Assembly: GCF_013328815.1 (NCBI RefSeq)
Contig: NZ_JABUHN010000014.1
Location: forward strand, 1-64,000
Source: Tabrizicola fusiformis
GTDB lineage: Bacteria > Pseudomonadota > Alphaproteobacteria > Rhodobacterales > Rhodobacteraceae
Direction: 5' to 3'
DNA length: 64,000 nt
The notes under the pieces: generated by a model
Seen by the model: only the letters and a program-made list of their open reading frames with translations
What the model was told of the DNA's origin: nothing
The model's database searches: none
Program-made: the position numbers and the translations under genes
Shown: one piece after another, positions 1 through 9,190 of the stretch
Numbering within the stretch: position 1 is the first letter of the stretch
Layout: each line of letters opens with the position of its first letter

Positions 1-1434
1 TATTTCCTCACGGACGAGGATGTGATCGCCAGCCAGGCGCAGGAGTTCGCGCCGTTTCCGGGTCTGGCCGACACCTATAATGGCATCACGGCGACCTATC
101 CCGAACCAGCCTCGCTCTGGGAGGCCAAGGATGCCCCGCCGCGTTTCTCTTCAAGCTGGGAAGCCGAGGACGGCGGCCGTCGCCTGGTTGCCAATCTCAG
201 CCTGCCCGCCTGCCCGCATGGGATACAGGTGCAGCGGCTGATGACCTCTGCCATTGCCGATCACCGCCGGATGCGCAGCCATCGCCTCGTGCTGCCGCCC
301 GAGGCCGCGGTGCTGGAGCCGCTGGAAACGGTCGGCTGGACCAGCACGCGCTGGGGCTATTCCGCCAAGACCTTCGAGATCACCTCACTGACCGACAGCC
401 TGATGTCGATGCTGCAGGGGCTGAGCCTGCGCGAGCGGGATGCGGCGGATTTCGCCTGGACCCCAGCCGATCAGATCGTGGTGACCTTTGCCACGACCAT
501 GGCGACGCCGCCTGCGGTGCAGGCCGTGCCGGGGTGGGCGGTGGCTGCTGCGGTGATCAGCGACAGTGCGGCGGCGGATCGGCGTCCGGCCCTGCGCCTG
601 TTGTGGTCGGCGGACGGCGCCGATGATGCGCGGGGTCTGCGGTGGGAATTGCGGATTGCCGGAGCGACGGCCGCTGCGCTGGTGGGCACGCACGGGGCCG
701 TTGCCACGGGTGAATTGACGGTGGTCGAGGGTATCCTGCCCGGCGAAGACTATGAGGTGCGCAGTCGCCTGATCGTCGACCGGGCAACCGACTGGACCGC
801 CTGGACCGAGGTCACGGCGCCGGACGTGCGCTTGCCTGCCGGGGATATCGACGGGCGCGGCCTGTCGATTCTCGACCTGTCAGGCGCTCCGGTCTTCAGC
901 CACACCGGGCTCGTCTCCGGCGGGGCCTATGTCACGGTCGGCGGGTCGAACATCATGCTGTCGACCGTGGCGGCCAACAGCCTGGTGCCCTCGCTCTCCT
1001 ATGTTGGCGCCTTCGCTTCGCCACCGACCGAGTCCGGGCTCGGGGCCGACTGGAAGCAGAACGCGGTCTATCGCAACACCGTGACGGGCAAGAGCTATGT
1101 CCTCACGGGAACCCCGTTGGCCTGGGTCGAATACCTGGTCGACGGGACGTCCTGGAACATCGTGATCGAATCCTCGAACGGATCGGTGTTCCGCATTGGC
1201 CTCGGGCAATCGACGCTGCTGAAGGCCCGCCTGTTCAAGAACGGCGCCGAGGTCACCGACGAAACCCCGGCCTCGTGGTTCCGGTGGCGCCGGGTCTCGA
1301 TCATCCCCCAGGCCCCGCCGCTCGACGACGGGACGTTCAACGCGGCCTACGGCGCCGGTGGCTACAAGCAGCTCTCCGTGTCCGTCGACCAGGTCTTTGC
1401 CCGTGCCACCTTCTTTTGCGACATCATCAGCTAA
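1..1434 (+). CDS. Phage tail tip/host-specificity-type protein, 5' partial
   Basis: The reading frame is open from base 1, so the gene begins before the window and only about its last 477 codons are present. The visible part is a beta-rich, Trp- and Asp-rich protein of the kind found at the C-terminal side of phage 'putative tail protein' (gpJ-like) genes. It contains a fibronectin-like stretch near residues 190-280 of the visible part and ends with a compact beta domain. It is followed 12 bases later by the next tail gene on the same strand and belongs to the prophage tail operon. The role (baseplate hub or tip, contacting fibres) is inferred from position and composition; no catalytic motif is seen. 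The GTG at 22 is almost certainly an internal codon. Confidence 0.6.
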   Translation, partial: YFLTDEDVIASQAQEFAPFPGLADTYNGITATYPEPASLWEAKDAPPRFSSSWEAEDGGRRLVANLSLPACPHGIQVQRLMTSAIADHRRMRSHRLVLPPEAAVLEPLETVGWTSTRWGYSAKTFEITSLTDSLMSMLQGLSLRERDAADFAWTPADQIVVTFATTMATPPAVQAVPGWAVAAAVISDSAAADRRPALRLLWSADGADDARGLRWELRIAGATAAALVGTHGAVATGELTVVEGILPGEDYEVRSRLIVDRATDWTAWTEVTAPDVRLPAGDIDGRGLSILDLSGAPVFSHTGLVSGGAYVTVGGSNIMLSTVAANSLVPSLSYVGAFASPPTESGLGADWKQNAVYRNTVTGKSYVLTGTPLAWVEYLVDGTSWNIVIESSNGSVFRIGLGQSTLLKARLFKNGAEVTDETPASWFRWRRVSIIPQAPPLDDGTFNAAYGAGGYKQLSVSVDQVFARATFFCDIIS

Positions 1435-1446
1435 GGATCCCTCCCC

Positions 1447-2928
1447 ATGACCATCGTCACCACCGGCCAGATCACCATCGTCGACAACAACGACGCCCGG
1501 CCGATCACCAGCTACATCACCGCCAACCCCGGCCCGCAGCAGGTCTATACCAAGGACGAAAGCACCGTCTCCTATTCGCCGGACTGGACCACTGTGAACG
1601 CCAATACCGGGGCCGTTCTGACGGCCAAGGTCTTTATCGGCGGCGTCTCGTCCGCGCAGGATGTGACCGGCCAGCTCTCCAACCGCCGCTGGACCTTTGA
1701 CCTCTCGACCGCCGTGACCGGCACCGCCGCGCTGATCAGCTCGAACGCCCAGATGGCGGCGGCCTTTGTCTCCGGCGCTGGCCTGACCTATACCGCCGCC
1801 CACCCCAATGGCGCCGCCTCGACCCTGACCATCAAGTCCAACATGCTGGATTCCGTGTCCCAGGCCGTGATCTATTTCGAGGGCGATTACACCGACCCGG
1901 TGACGGGCCTCGTGTCGCATGTCGTGGCCTCTCTGACGCTCGGCATGGTTCGCACCGGCACCAATGCCGTCTATCTGATGACGCGCGGGACGGATTCGAT
2001 CGAGCCTGCCACCGGCGCCACCAAGAACGTCGCGGTGGTGGCGGCCGACCTGTTCCGCGCCGCCGGGGTGGACACCAGCGGCATCACCTACCGCTTCTAC
2101 GAGGCGAACGGCGCCACCCAGATCATCACTGGCGCTCCTTTCTCCGCCAAATACGGCCTCAAGACCACCGCGTTCCCCGCCGCTCCGACCGGCGCCCTGG
2201 CCGACATCGGCACGAACCTTCCGGCCTCGGGGGCCTGGAGCGCATACAACACGCTCGTCATCCACGAATCCGCCGTCACCGACATCGGCATTTTCCGGGT
2301 CGAGGCGAAGGACGCGGACGGCACCATCTACCAGCTCTTCTTCACCATCAGCGACGTGTCCGATCCCTACCAGCTGAACATCCTGTCGTCTTCGGGCGAC
2401 AAGCTTCAGAACGGCGTCGGCAATACCAACCTGACGCCCGATATCTTCTATGGTCAGAACCGCGTGGTCGATCTGACGGGCTGGACCTTCACCTGGACCT
2501 TCTACAACAAGGACGGCAACCGGGGCGCATTCATCGACACCACCCGGACGGCGGTTGCAGGTGGGCGCAACATCACGGCCAACACCACCGGGGCCAGTGC
2601 CGTTCTCACCTATGACGGGACCGCGATCACGACGCTGGCGGCGGGCGACATCCTCAAGATCGTCACCCCGGCGGGCGTCGATCGGTTCTATGAGGTCGCC
2701 AGCCGCACCGGCAACACGGTGACGATCCGCACCCCCTCCACGAACACCTGGCTGAACTACGCCACCTTCCCGGCGCCTGCGGTGGCGAACGATCTGGTCG
2801 GCGGCAAGCTCTATGTCTGTCTTGCCAGCGGCGGGCAGCGCACCACCTCGGGTGCTGCCTCCATCACCGTGACGGGCGACGAGATCGACGCCAAGGGCCG
2901 CATCTTCGCGGAAGCCAACCGTCCGTAA
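1447..2928 (+). CDS. Phage tail/fibre-associated structural protein (hypothetical)
   Basis: A 493-residue protein with no signal peptide and no enzyme motif, composed of Thr/Ala/Gly-rich beta sequence as in phage appendage proteins. Its N-terminus (MTIVTTGQITIVD) closely resembles that of the 1139-residue fibre at 4255 (MPIVSTGSITITD), suggesting a shared attachment or assembly module. It lies 12 bases after the tail-tip gene and 47 before the next tail gene, in one operon. A purine-poor but plausible leader precedes the ATG. The exact function is unknown; a tail-fibre subunit or adaptor is the best guess from neighbours. Confidence 0.55.
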   Translation: MTIVTTGQITIVDNNDARPITSYITANPGPQQVYTKDESTVSYSPDWTTVNANTGAVLTAKVFIGGVSSAQDVTGQLSNRRWTFDLSTAVTGTAALISSNAQMAAAFVSGAGLTYTAAHPNGAASTLTIKSNMLDSVSQAVIYFEGDYTDPVTGLVSHVVASLTLGMVRTGTNAVYLMTRGTDSIEPATGATKNVAVVAADLFRAAGVDTSGITYRFYEANGATQIITGAPFSAKYGLKTTAFPAAPTGALADIGTNLPASGAWSAYNTLVIHESAVTDIGIFRVEAKDADGTIYQLFFTISDVSDPYQLNILSSSGDKLQNGVGNTNLTPDIFYGQNRVVDLTGWTFTWTFYNKDGNRGAFIDTTRTAVAGGRNITANTTGASAVLTYDGTAITTLAAGDILKIVTPAGVDRFYEVASRTGNTVTIRTPSTNTWLNYATFPAPAVANDLVGGKLYVCLASGGQRTTSGAASITVTGDEIDAKGRIFAEANRP

Positions 2929-2975
2929 CAAGGCAGAGGGCAGGGTGAAAGCCCTGCCCATAGAAGGAGGAAATC

Positions 2976-4247
2976 ATGACAAAAACACTGCCGATCAAGG
3001 ACGCTCTGGGCGCCTCTCACGCGATGGTCATGGCGGAAGACGCCTATGGCGAGTTTCCCAAGCATCTCGCGTCCACCAGCGAAGACCGCTTTTTCGCAAC
3101 GTTCTCCAGCTTCGATACGGTGAACGACTGGGAAGTGCTGCAAACCGGCGCGGGTATGACCATCGGCCCAGTCGCAGGGGGCGCTGCTGCGGGTGCCAGC
3201 CCCTACCTGCCGATCTCCAGTGGTGTCACGGCGGACGCAAAGACCATCCTTGCGGCGCGGGGCATCTTCCGGGCGCCGGTGGAGGTTCGGGTGGGACTGT
3301 CGGCCTCGCAGCGCATCGCCAACAACACCCTGCGGTTCGGGTTTCTGGAATGCGACACCACGGGCGCCCTCATCACCGACACCGCCCTCATCGCGGCGCC
3401 GGAGCTGCTGAACGCCCGCAATGGCGCCATGCTGGACTTTGCCAGCAACACCGCCACACAGGCCGCGACCCTGTGTCGTCAGGGCGGTGGCGGGATCGAC
3501 AGCGTGACGACGACCTTCACGAACTTTACGACTGCTGCTTCCGGCACGGCGCCGAACTTCCTGATTATTGATGTCATGAGCCTGTCGATGGAGCGGGATC
3601 GTGTCACGGCCCGGAGCTATGATGCAAACAACCTGACCAACAGCGGGGTTCAGGTGGCGCGGGACATGAATATCCCGAACCCGACGAAGTTCTACCGCTT
3701 CGTGATCGTGGTCGAGAACGGCGCGACCGCGCCTGCGACGACGACTGACTGGCGGCTGCATTTCGTGAACATTCTGGATGCGACCCGCTTCGACGTATCG
3801 CCGCGCCATGCAGGCGGCAATGACGCCAGCCGGGGATTTCCGGTGAACGTCCTTAACACGCCTGCGGTGACATTCTCGGGCACCCAGGCGGTGACAGCGA
3901 ACCCTCCTGCTGGCACCGAACATGCTCTTGCGAACTCGGCAGCCACGACAAACGCCACCAGCGTCAAGACCTCGGCAGGCAACATCACTTCGTTGATGGC
4001 CTATAACCGCAACGCGGCCACGCGCTATCTGAAGCTCTATCGCAAGACATCCGCGCCGAATGTCGGAACGGACGTGCCTGCCATGGTCATCCCGCTGCTG
4101 ACCGGAACGGTTTTCAACCTCGATGTCGGTCTTCTTGGCCTGCGTTGGGGCACAGGTATCGCCTATGCGATCACCGCAGGCGAAGCCGACAACGACACCG
4201 GAGCGGTCGCTGCCGGTGATGTGAAGCTGCACATGACCTATATCTGA
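2976..4247 (+). CDS. Phage structural protein (hypothetical)
   Basis: A 423-residue protein with a strong ribosome site (AGAAGGAGG) just before the ATG, the best in this operon, suggesting high expression. The sequence looks like a capsid- or tail-associated decoration or fibre protein: a jelly-roll-like N-terminal half (residues about 25-270) and a C-terminal beta domain (about 290-423) of a kind often seen at the ends of phage tail proteins. No catalytic or metal motif is seen. It sits 7 bases before the large fibre gene. The function is inferred only from the tail operon. Confidence 0.5.
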   Translation: MTKTLPIKDALGASHAMVMAEDAYGEFPKHLASTSEDRFFATFSSFDTVNDWEVLQTGAGMTIGPVAGGAAAGASPYLPISSGVTADAKTILAARGIFRAPVEVRVGLSASQRIANNTLRFGFLECDTTGALITDTALIAAPELLNARNGAMLDFASNTATQAATLCRQGGGGIDSVTTTFTNFTTAASGTAPNFLIIDVMSLSMERDRVTARSYDANNLTNSGVQVARDMNIPNPTKFYRFVIVVENGATAPATTTDWRLHFVNILDATRFDVSPRHAGGNDASRGFPVNVLNTPAVTFSGTQAVTANPPAGTEHALANSAATTNATSVKTSAGNITSLMAYNRNAATRYLKLYRKTSAPNVGTDVPAMVIPLLTGTVFNLDVGLLGLRWGTGIAYAITAGEADNDTGAVAAGDVKLHMTYI

Positions 4248-4254
4248 GGCCGCC

Positions 4255-7200
4255 ATGCCCATTGTCTCCACCGGCTCGATCACGATCACCGATGTCGCCG
4301 ACGGTCTGAACATTGTGCTGTCGCAGGGCAGTCATATCGTCGCAACCGATGCAGCCGGTGCCGGTGGCGACTTTGGCGGCGCCTCGACCACCGTCTATGT
4401 CATGGTGGGGTCTTACGATGACACGGCGTCCTGGACGATCTCTGCCAACGCCTCGCCGGGGGTGATCGGCAATCTGGTCGGCCGGGTCTATGCGGTCTCG
4501 GCAATGACGGTGGATACCGGCTATGTCGATCTGACCGTCAGCCGGGCGGGATATCCGTCCATGGTGGCGCGGTTCAACGTCAGCAAAGCACGTCAGGGCG
4601 TCGTCGGTCCTGGACTGAGCCTGACGGCGAGTGCCGCGGGCTTCACCTTCACCGATGGTGTCGCTTTGCCTGCAACGCAGACCATCGCGGTTCGCGCACT
4701 TCGTCAGGGCGCAGACTACCCGGTGTTGTTCTTCGCCTCGAATGGTGCCCAACTGGAGACCGACACGGCTGCGCTGACAGCTGAAGGGGCCGCCTTCGGC
4801 ATCCCGATCGCCGGGGATGGCGAGACCTGCTACATTGACCTTGCCGACTTTGGTGCTGCTGATCAGATGTATGTCACGGCGATCTGCGGCGAGGCGACGG
4901 CCGTCCTGCACCTCGCCCGGATCAACTACAGCACCGCCGAGCCGGGCGCGACCCGCAACGTCTTCCGGGGTGCCCATACCGTTGGCACGATCTACACGCC
5001 CGGCGACCAGGTGATCTATCAGGGGTCAGGCTGGGCCTGCCGTGTCTGGCACACCGCCGCGCCGGGAAACCTGCCCCCGGCTCTGCCGACGACCCAGAAT
5101 ACCTGGTGGACCCAGAGCGCCGTGATCGGGGATACCGGCCCGCAGGGAGAACGCGGCACCAAGCAGGCTGCCACCGCCACAGCAGGCACCGTCTGGAGCG
5201 ACAGCGAAGCCAATGCCGCCATCGCAGCGGCTGGCTGGGGGACACCGATCAACGGCGATGTGGTCACGCTCTACAACAGCGCCGCAGGCTTCTCGCAGAC
5301 CCGCGTCCGGGCCGCTGGCGTCTGGTCGGCGCTGGCAGCCTTCTTCGGCGGCAATGTGCTGGTGGATGGGACGGTGGAGGGTAAGCACATCAAGGCGGGC
5401 ACCATCACCGCGTCGCGCCTGATACTGGGCGACACCTCCAATATGGTGCCAGACCCCGATATGATGGACGCCACGCTTTACTCGGGCGCGGGTCTCACAG
5501 CCGGGGTGCATTACAGCTTCGAGGCTAATATCAGCGCCGATATGATGCCTACGCAGAGTCGAATCCTGCTGACAGCGGGGCTGGTGGGGGAGGTGTTGAC
5601 CCGCGCCTTTCCGATTGTTGCAGGGGCGGTTCTGAACGTTTCGTGCTATGTCCGCGCCAATGGCTCTGGCAGTTGCACTCCTCGTCTCTATGCTCATTTT
5701 TACAGTGATGTCGCCGCCACGACCGAGGTTGGTTCCCCGGTTCTGATCGGGACCAACAACAGCACCACATTCGCCCGCCTCGCGGCGAACGTGACGGTGC
5801 CCGCGACGGCGATCCAGATGCGCCTCGGTTTTGCCCAGGAGACTGTTGGCAGCACCCGCCAGCCACGCTTCACATTTCCGGTCGTCCGACTGGTCGCCAC
5901 AGGCGAGCTTTTGGGAGCGGTCACGACAGATAAGCTGGCAATGTCGGGCACCAACCTGATCGCCAATGCGGATTTTGCGACCGGCGACTTCACCAACTGG
6001 CGGCGCTGGGATTCTGCTCTGAACTTTCAGGCCGTCATCCCCGCCGTGACCGCGGGCGTTCCGGTAGGGGCGCCGACAGCGAATGTGGCGACGTTCTTTG
6101 GCTCGGCCACCAATATCTCGACATTCGCTGCTGTCGCAGCCTTCTCCGATCCCGGCGCTGGTCAGGATGGGTTCGCTGTGGCTCCGGGCGAACAATATGT
6201 CGTCTCTCTTACCGCTGCAAAGCAGGCAAGTCCGGCCCTTGCCGTCACGATGTTTCATGTCCGCGTGTTCTTCTTCACCAGCGCGGGCACCTATAGCGCG
6301 ACCCCGATTGATGTCATTCCGGGTATTCAGGCGAGCCTGACGACCGGATGGCAGACTTTCAGCGGGGCCTTCACGGTGCCCGCCGATGCAACCCGGTGCT
6401 GGGTGCAAGTGCGGGCGAATGGTCTGACGGCGGGCGCGATCTACTGGACCAACCTGTCGGCGCAGAAGATGCTGACGGGTGGCGGCCTTGTCGATGGGTT
6501 CCTCGAAGCCCGGCATGTCAGGACGGGCACTTTGTCTGCGGACATGATCGGGGTGGGGAGGCTCTCTGCCGAACACCTGTCGGTCGATGATCTTCTGGAG
6601 CTAGATGCGCAGACCGCCGGATTTGCCATCGGCAAGAAGAACATCTCGGACACCGGGAACGACGGCATCTTCATGGGACGGTCGGCCCTTTCCGGCGGTG
6701 GCACGGGGTTTGGGCTTTATGTCGGTGTGGATGAGGGCGGGGTTGAACGCTCGATTCTGGCGACGCAGGAGACACTGAGGATTACCAACGCGCAGTTCCT
6801 GAACAACACCGCCTCTCTCCCTACGCCTGTGTCGGTGACGACCTCGCAGACGATTTCACTTCCCGCCAACTCCAAGAAGCTGAGCTTGTCGATTCTGGGC
6901 GGAGGCGCCGGTGGGTCCACCGGAAAGCAGGGTGTCGATATCGCGCTTTTCCCGCCGACCGCTGGGGGCGATACCGTCGTTCAACTCTACGATGGTGCGA
7001 CCTATACAGGCGTGTCGTGGACAGCGGCAGGCGCCGTTGCGTCGCAGCAGAACCGTGAGGGCAACACCGGCTATGCAGGTAAGTCGTCCCCCTACGGCAC
7101 GGGTGGCGCAGGCGGTGTTTATGACGGCGCCCGCGACGGCTCTCCCGGCGCGGGGCAAGGCTCTGGCGGGGGTGGTGGTGCCAGCTACGACGCCGGTTTT

Positions 7201-7674
7201 GGCGGCCTTGCAGCGGCCCTGGTCTCCGTGGTCGATTACGATGTCTCCACCCTGACCAGCCCGAAACTGGTCGTGAGTATCGGGGCCGGCGGCGCGGGTG
7301 GCTATTCGACCGTTCATACCTATGGGTGGGGTGGCGCCGGAGCCGGTGGCCTGCTGCAATACACGGTGATCAACGAGGTTCCGCTGCGCGCATCTGTCAT
7401 TCCATGGGAGCCCACCGCGTTTGGAACATTTTCGAAGCCAGCGAACACCACGGGGTATGTCTTTCCCGATCTTGGTCCCGGTCTTTGGGTGATCAGCTCG
7501 AACGACAGCAACGCCATGGGTCTGGGAAACGTGCAGGTGAACGACTCGGGCCAGAACATCTTCATCTATCAGGACACCAGCGCAACCTTCGTGGCGTCCG
7601 TTCGCCCCTATATCCCGAGCGGGGGCAGCGCAAACAGCCGCACGATCCGCTACCAGTTCTATGCAATGAGGTGA
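4255..7674 (+). CDS. Large phage tail fibre protein with glycine-rich tip
   Basis: An 1139-residue modular protein. Residues 1-15 share the MxIVxTGxITI motif with the protein at 1447. Residues about 235-285 resemble a small Trp-rich carbohydrate-binding fold (GDQVIYQGSGWACR...W). About 293-300 is a short collagen-like GPQGERG stretch. About 372-390 holds VEGKHIKAGTITASRLI, typical of phage central tail-fibre proteins. About 565-735 looks like a carbohydrate-binding jelly roll (LIANADFATGDFTNWRRW). About 880-1030 is very glycine-rich, resembling polyglycine-helix fibre tips, followed by a C-terminal beta domain. It is probably the receptor-binding fibre; the next small gene is a candidate fibre chaperone. 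Confidence 0.7.
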   Translation: MPIVSTGSITITDVADGLNIVLSQGSHIVATDAAGAGGDFGGASTTVYVMVGSYDDTASWTISANASPGVIGNLVGRVYAVSAMTVDTGYVDLTVSRAGYPSMVARFNVSKARQGVVGPGLSLTASAAGFTFTDGVALPATQTIAVRALRQGADYPVLFFASNGAQLETDTAALTAEGAAFGIPIAGDGETCYIDLADFGAADQMYVTAICGEATAVLHLARINYSTAEPGATRNVFRGAHTVGTIYTPGDQVIYQGSGWACRVWHTAAPGNLPPALPTTQNTWWTQSAVIGDTGPQGERGTKQAATATAGTVWSDSEANAAIAAAGWGTPINGDVVTLYNSAAGFSQTRVRAAGVWSALAAFFGGNVLVDGTVEGKHIKAGTITASRLILGDTSNMVPDPDMMDATLYSGAGLTAGVHYSFEANISADMMPTQSRILLTAGLVGEVLTRAFPIVAGAVLNVSCYVRANGSGSCTPRLYAHFYSDVAATTEVGSPVLIGTNNSTTFARLAANVTVPATAIQMRLGFAQETVGSTRQPRFTFPVVRLVATGELLGAVTTDKLAMSGTNLIANADFATGDFTNWRRWDSALNFQAVIPAVTAGVPVGAPTANVATFFGSATNISTFAAVAAFSDPGAGQDGFAVAPGEQYVVSLTAAKQASPALAVTMFHVRVFFFTSAGTYSATPIDVIPGIQASLTTGWQTFSGAFTVPADATRCWVQVRANGLTAGAIYWTNLSAQKMLTGGGLVDGFLEARHVRTGTLSADMIGVGRLSAEHLSVDDLLELDAQTAGFAIGKKNISDTGNDGIFMGRSALSGGGTGFGLYVGVDEGGVERSILATQETLRITNAQFLNNTASLPTPVSVTTSQTISLPANSKKLSLSILGGGAGGSTGKQGVDIALFPPTAGGDTVVQLYDGATYTGVSWTAAGAVASQQNREGNTGYAGKSSPYGTGGAGGVYDGARDGSPGAGQGSGGGGGASYDAGFGGLAAALVSVVDYDVSTLTSPKLVVSIGAGGAGGYSTVHTYGWGGAGAGGLLQYTVINEVPLRASVIPWEPTAFGTFSKPANTTGYVFPDLGPGLWVISSNDSNAMGLGNVQVNDSGQNIFIYQDTSATFVASVRPYIPSGGSANSRTIRYQFYAMR

Positions 7675-7680
7675 GGCACC

Positions 7681-8226
7681 ATGTTTGTTGTTCACGACGC
7701 TGACGGCGCGGTGCTTGCCACGGTGCAGGCCAAGGCGGCACCTATCACGGGACTCTGGATCGAGGTTCCCACAGCCGAACTGGGCGATCTCACCCAGTGG
7801 CGGGTGCAGGGTGGCGAGCTGGTGTGGGTCTCGATCACACCTGTTCGGCTGGCGGCGATTGAAGCTGTCAATCGCTGTATCGGCGAAATCCGTGCCCGCT
7901 ACATCACCGCGATCCCCGGCCAGGAGATGATCTACCTGAAGAAGGAAGAGGAGGCCCGGCGCTACATCGCCCAGGAGCCCGAGCCGTCGTCGCTGAGCGA
8001 CTACCCGATGATCGCCGCCGAGATTGGCATCACCGCCCCGACCGCGTGGCAGATCGCGCAAATCTGGATGCAGATGTCCGCCTTGCTCTCCAGCACAGCC
8101 GCCGGTCTGGAAGGGCTGCGCCTGGGCACCATCGCCGCCCTCGATGCCGCGACAACACCCGATAGCATCAGCGCCATTCTGGCGGGCTTTCAAACCAGCC
8201 TTGAAGCCGCTTTCAGCCCCTCGTGA
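7681..8226 (+). CDS. Small phage protein, possible tail-fibre assembly factor
   Basis: A 181-residue protein starting 6 bases after the fibre gene, the last gene of the prophage operon. The N-terminal ~60 residues form a short beta-rich module (MFVVHDADGAVLATVQ...). The rest is predominantly helical (LAAIEAVNRCIGEIRARYI...), with a charged central segment and a helical C-terminus. This size, position and layout resemble tail-fibre assembly chaperones, but there is no clear family match from sequence alone, so the function is inferred from context. Confidence 0.45.
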   Translation: MFVVHDADGAVLATVQAKAAPITGLWIEVPTAELGDLTQWRVQGGELVWVSITPVRLAAIEAVNRCIGEIRARYITAIPGQEMIYLKKEEEARRYIAQEPEPSSLSDYPMIAAEIGITAPTAWQIAQIWMQMSALLSSTAAGLEGLRLGTIAALDAATTPDSISAILAGFQTSLEAAFSPS

Positions 8227-8722
8227 ACGTCCCCGTGCGAAAACTGCGCTGCTGCAAACCTTCGTGTCTCACACTGCAAATATTCGTGTCGCGCTACAAC
8301 CACCGCTCTCGCGCGCAGACGAGGTAAGGCACCCGATACCTGCGCCCACGCTCGGACATCCCCGAAATATGCGCATCATCCCGGGGTCGCGGGATTTTCA
8401 CTGATAGAAGTGCATAGCGGAAATGTGCTTCCGCATGAACCAAATGGCACAAGCTTTCGGTCACACTCAGTCGCAGAAATTCGCTGCGCGCTACGAACTC
8501 ATCCCACGCGTCAGATTCCAAACGTCAGAAAGTCAAGTCCAGCGCCGGAAACGCCACCCGAAAACCGTATCGCGCCGAATGCCAAACAGAGACTCGCGGC
8601 ATTTGTGCCGCTATTTCGCCTGTGATTTCAAGTCTCAAGGGGGACGATGCGGCCTGCAAGCCACGGAAATCGCGCGTCAATGCGCCCTACATAAAGCAGC
8701 TTGAAATCAATGCGTTATATTG
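8227..8722. other. Prophage right border, no convincing gene
   Basis: About 500 bases between the last tail gene and the 3' end of tRNA-Ser(GCU). Short frames on both strands have no ribosome site or recognisable protein. A small hairpin (GCGGAA / TTCCGC, near 8417-8434) is visible. This is where one phage end and the tRNA-proximal attachment core would be expected; the other att copy would lie left of the window. Confidence 0.4.
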
Positions 8723-8812
8723 TGGCGGAGTGGAAGGGATTCGAACCCTCGAGACGGTTCCCCGCCTGCACCCTTAGCAGGGGTGTGCCTTCGACCACTC
8801 GGCCACCACTCC
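8723..8812 (-). tRNA. tRNA-Ser (anticodon GCU)
   Basis: On the minus strand the sequence folds as a class II tRNA: acceptor GGAGTGG / CCACTCC (8806-8812 with 8727-8733), D-arm, anticodon stem CACCC/GGGTG with loop CTGCTAA (anticodon GCU), a long variable arm typical of tRNA-Ser, and a T-arm with GGTTCGAATCC. The discriminator base is G and the CCA end is genome-encoded (complement at 8723-8725). Its 3' end faces the prophage tail genes, making it a likely integration site. Confidence 0.95.
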
Positions 8813-9190
8813 GCCGACCCGTTTAATGATGGGGGCGGGGAGGGGCAAGAGGGAAAGCGGTGGTTTGTTGCTTTCGGTCTCAGGTTATGAGGCATTTCAG
8901 GCCCAGTTCCGCTTCGATCCGCGACCGCCGGCTTTCACCGGGGCAGTGGTCGCAGGGCATTAAGTGGCATGAGTATCTGCAAGACGAAGGGGAAACGCGG
9001 AAAACGTCGGAATAGTTATTTAAAACAATGCCTTATAAGGTCCGCTCAAGCATGAAGGATACCTTGCGGCGCGATCAAATGGCCTGCAAAAGCCGTTTAC
9101 GCTGCCATGTGGTGCTGGTGGAAGCGGCGCAGGGCACCTCCGGCGGTCAACCGACGCAAGTCTATGCCTGCGATCCGTTTCCGACCAACC
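8813..9190. other. Intergenic region between tRNA-Ser and ychF
   Basis: 378 bases without a convincing gene. It must contain the upstream promoter of the tRNA (minus strand) and the 3' flank of ychF. An ATG frame of 57 codons (9028-9201, +) exists but lacks a ribosome site and runs across the ychF stop codon. Confidence 0.4.

Noticed and set aside
880-6576. Long minus-strand frames across the phage tail genes (about 500-690 codons)
   Set aside because: They lie entirely antisense to coherent tail genes with ribosome sites, are rich in Arg/Gly/Asp and look like high-GC shadow frames.
7060-7340. GC-rich repetitive stretch that could be taken for a tandem DNA repeat
   Set aside because: It is the glycine-rich coding part of the tail fibre; periodicity follows GGN codons.
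8294-8704. Short frames on both strands in the prophage border
   Set aside because: Overlapping on opposite strands, no ribosome sites and no family character; cannot be told from chance.
8707-8895. Minus-strand frame across tRNA-Ser(GCU), with an SRGFESLPLRHN-type ending
   Set aside because: Also a false translation of a tRNA gene.
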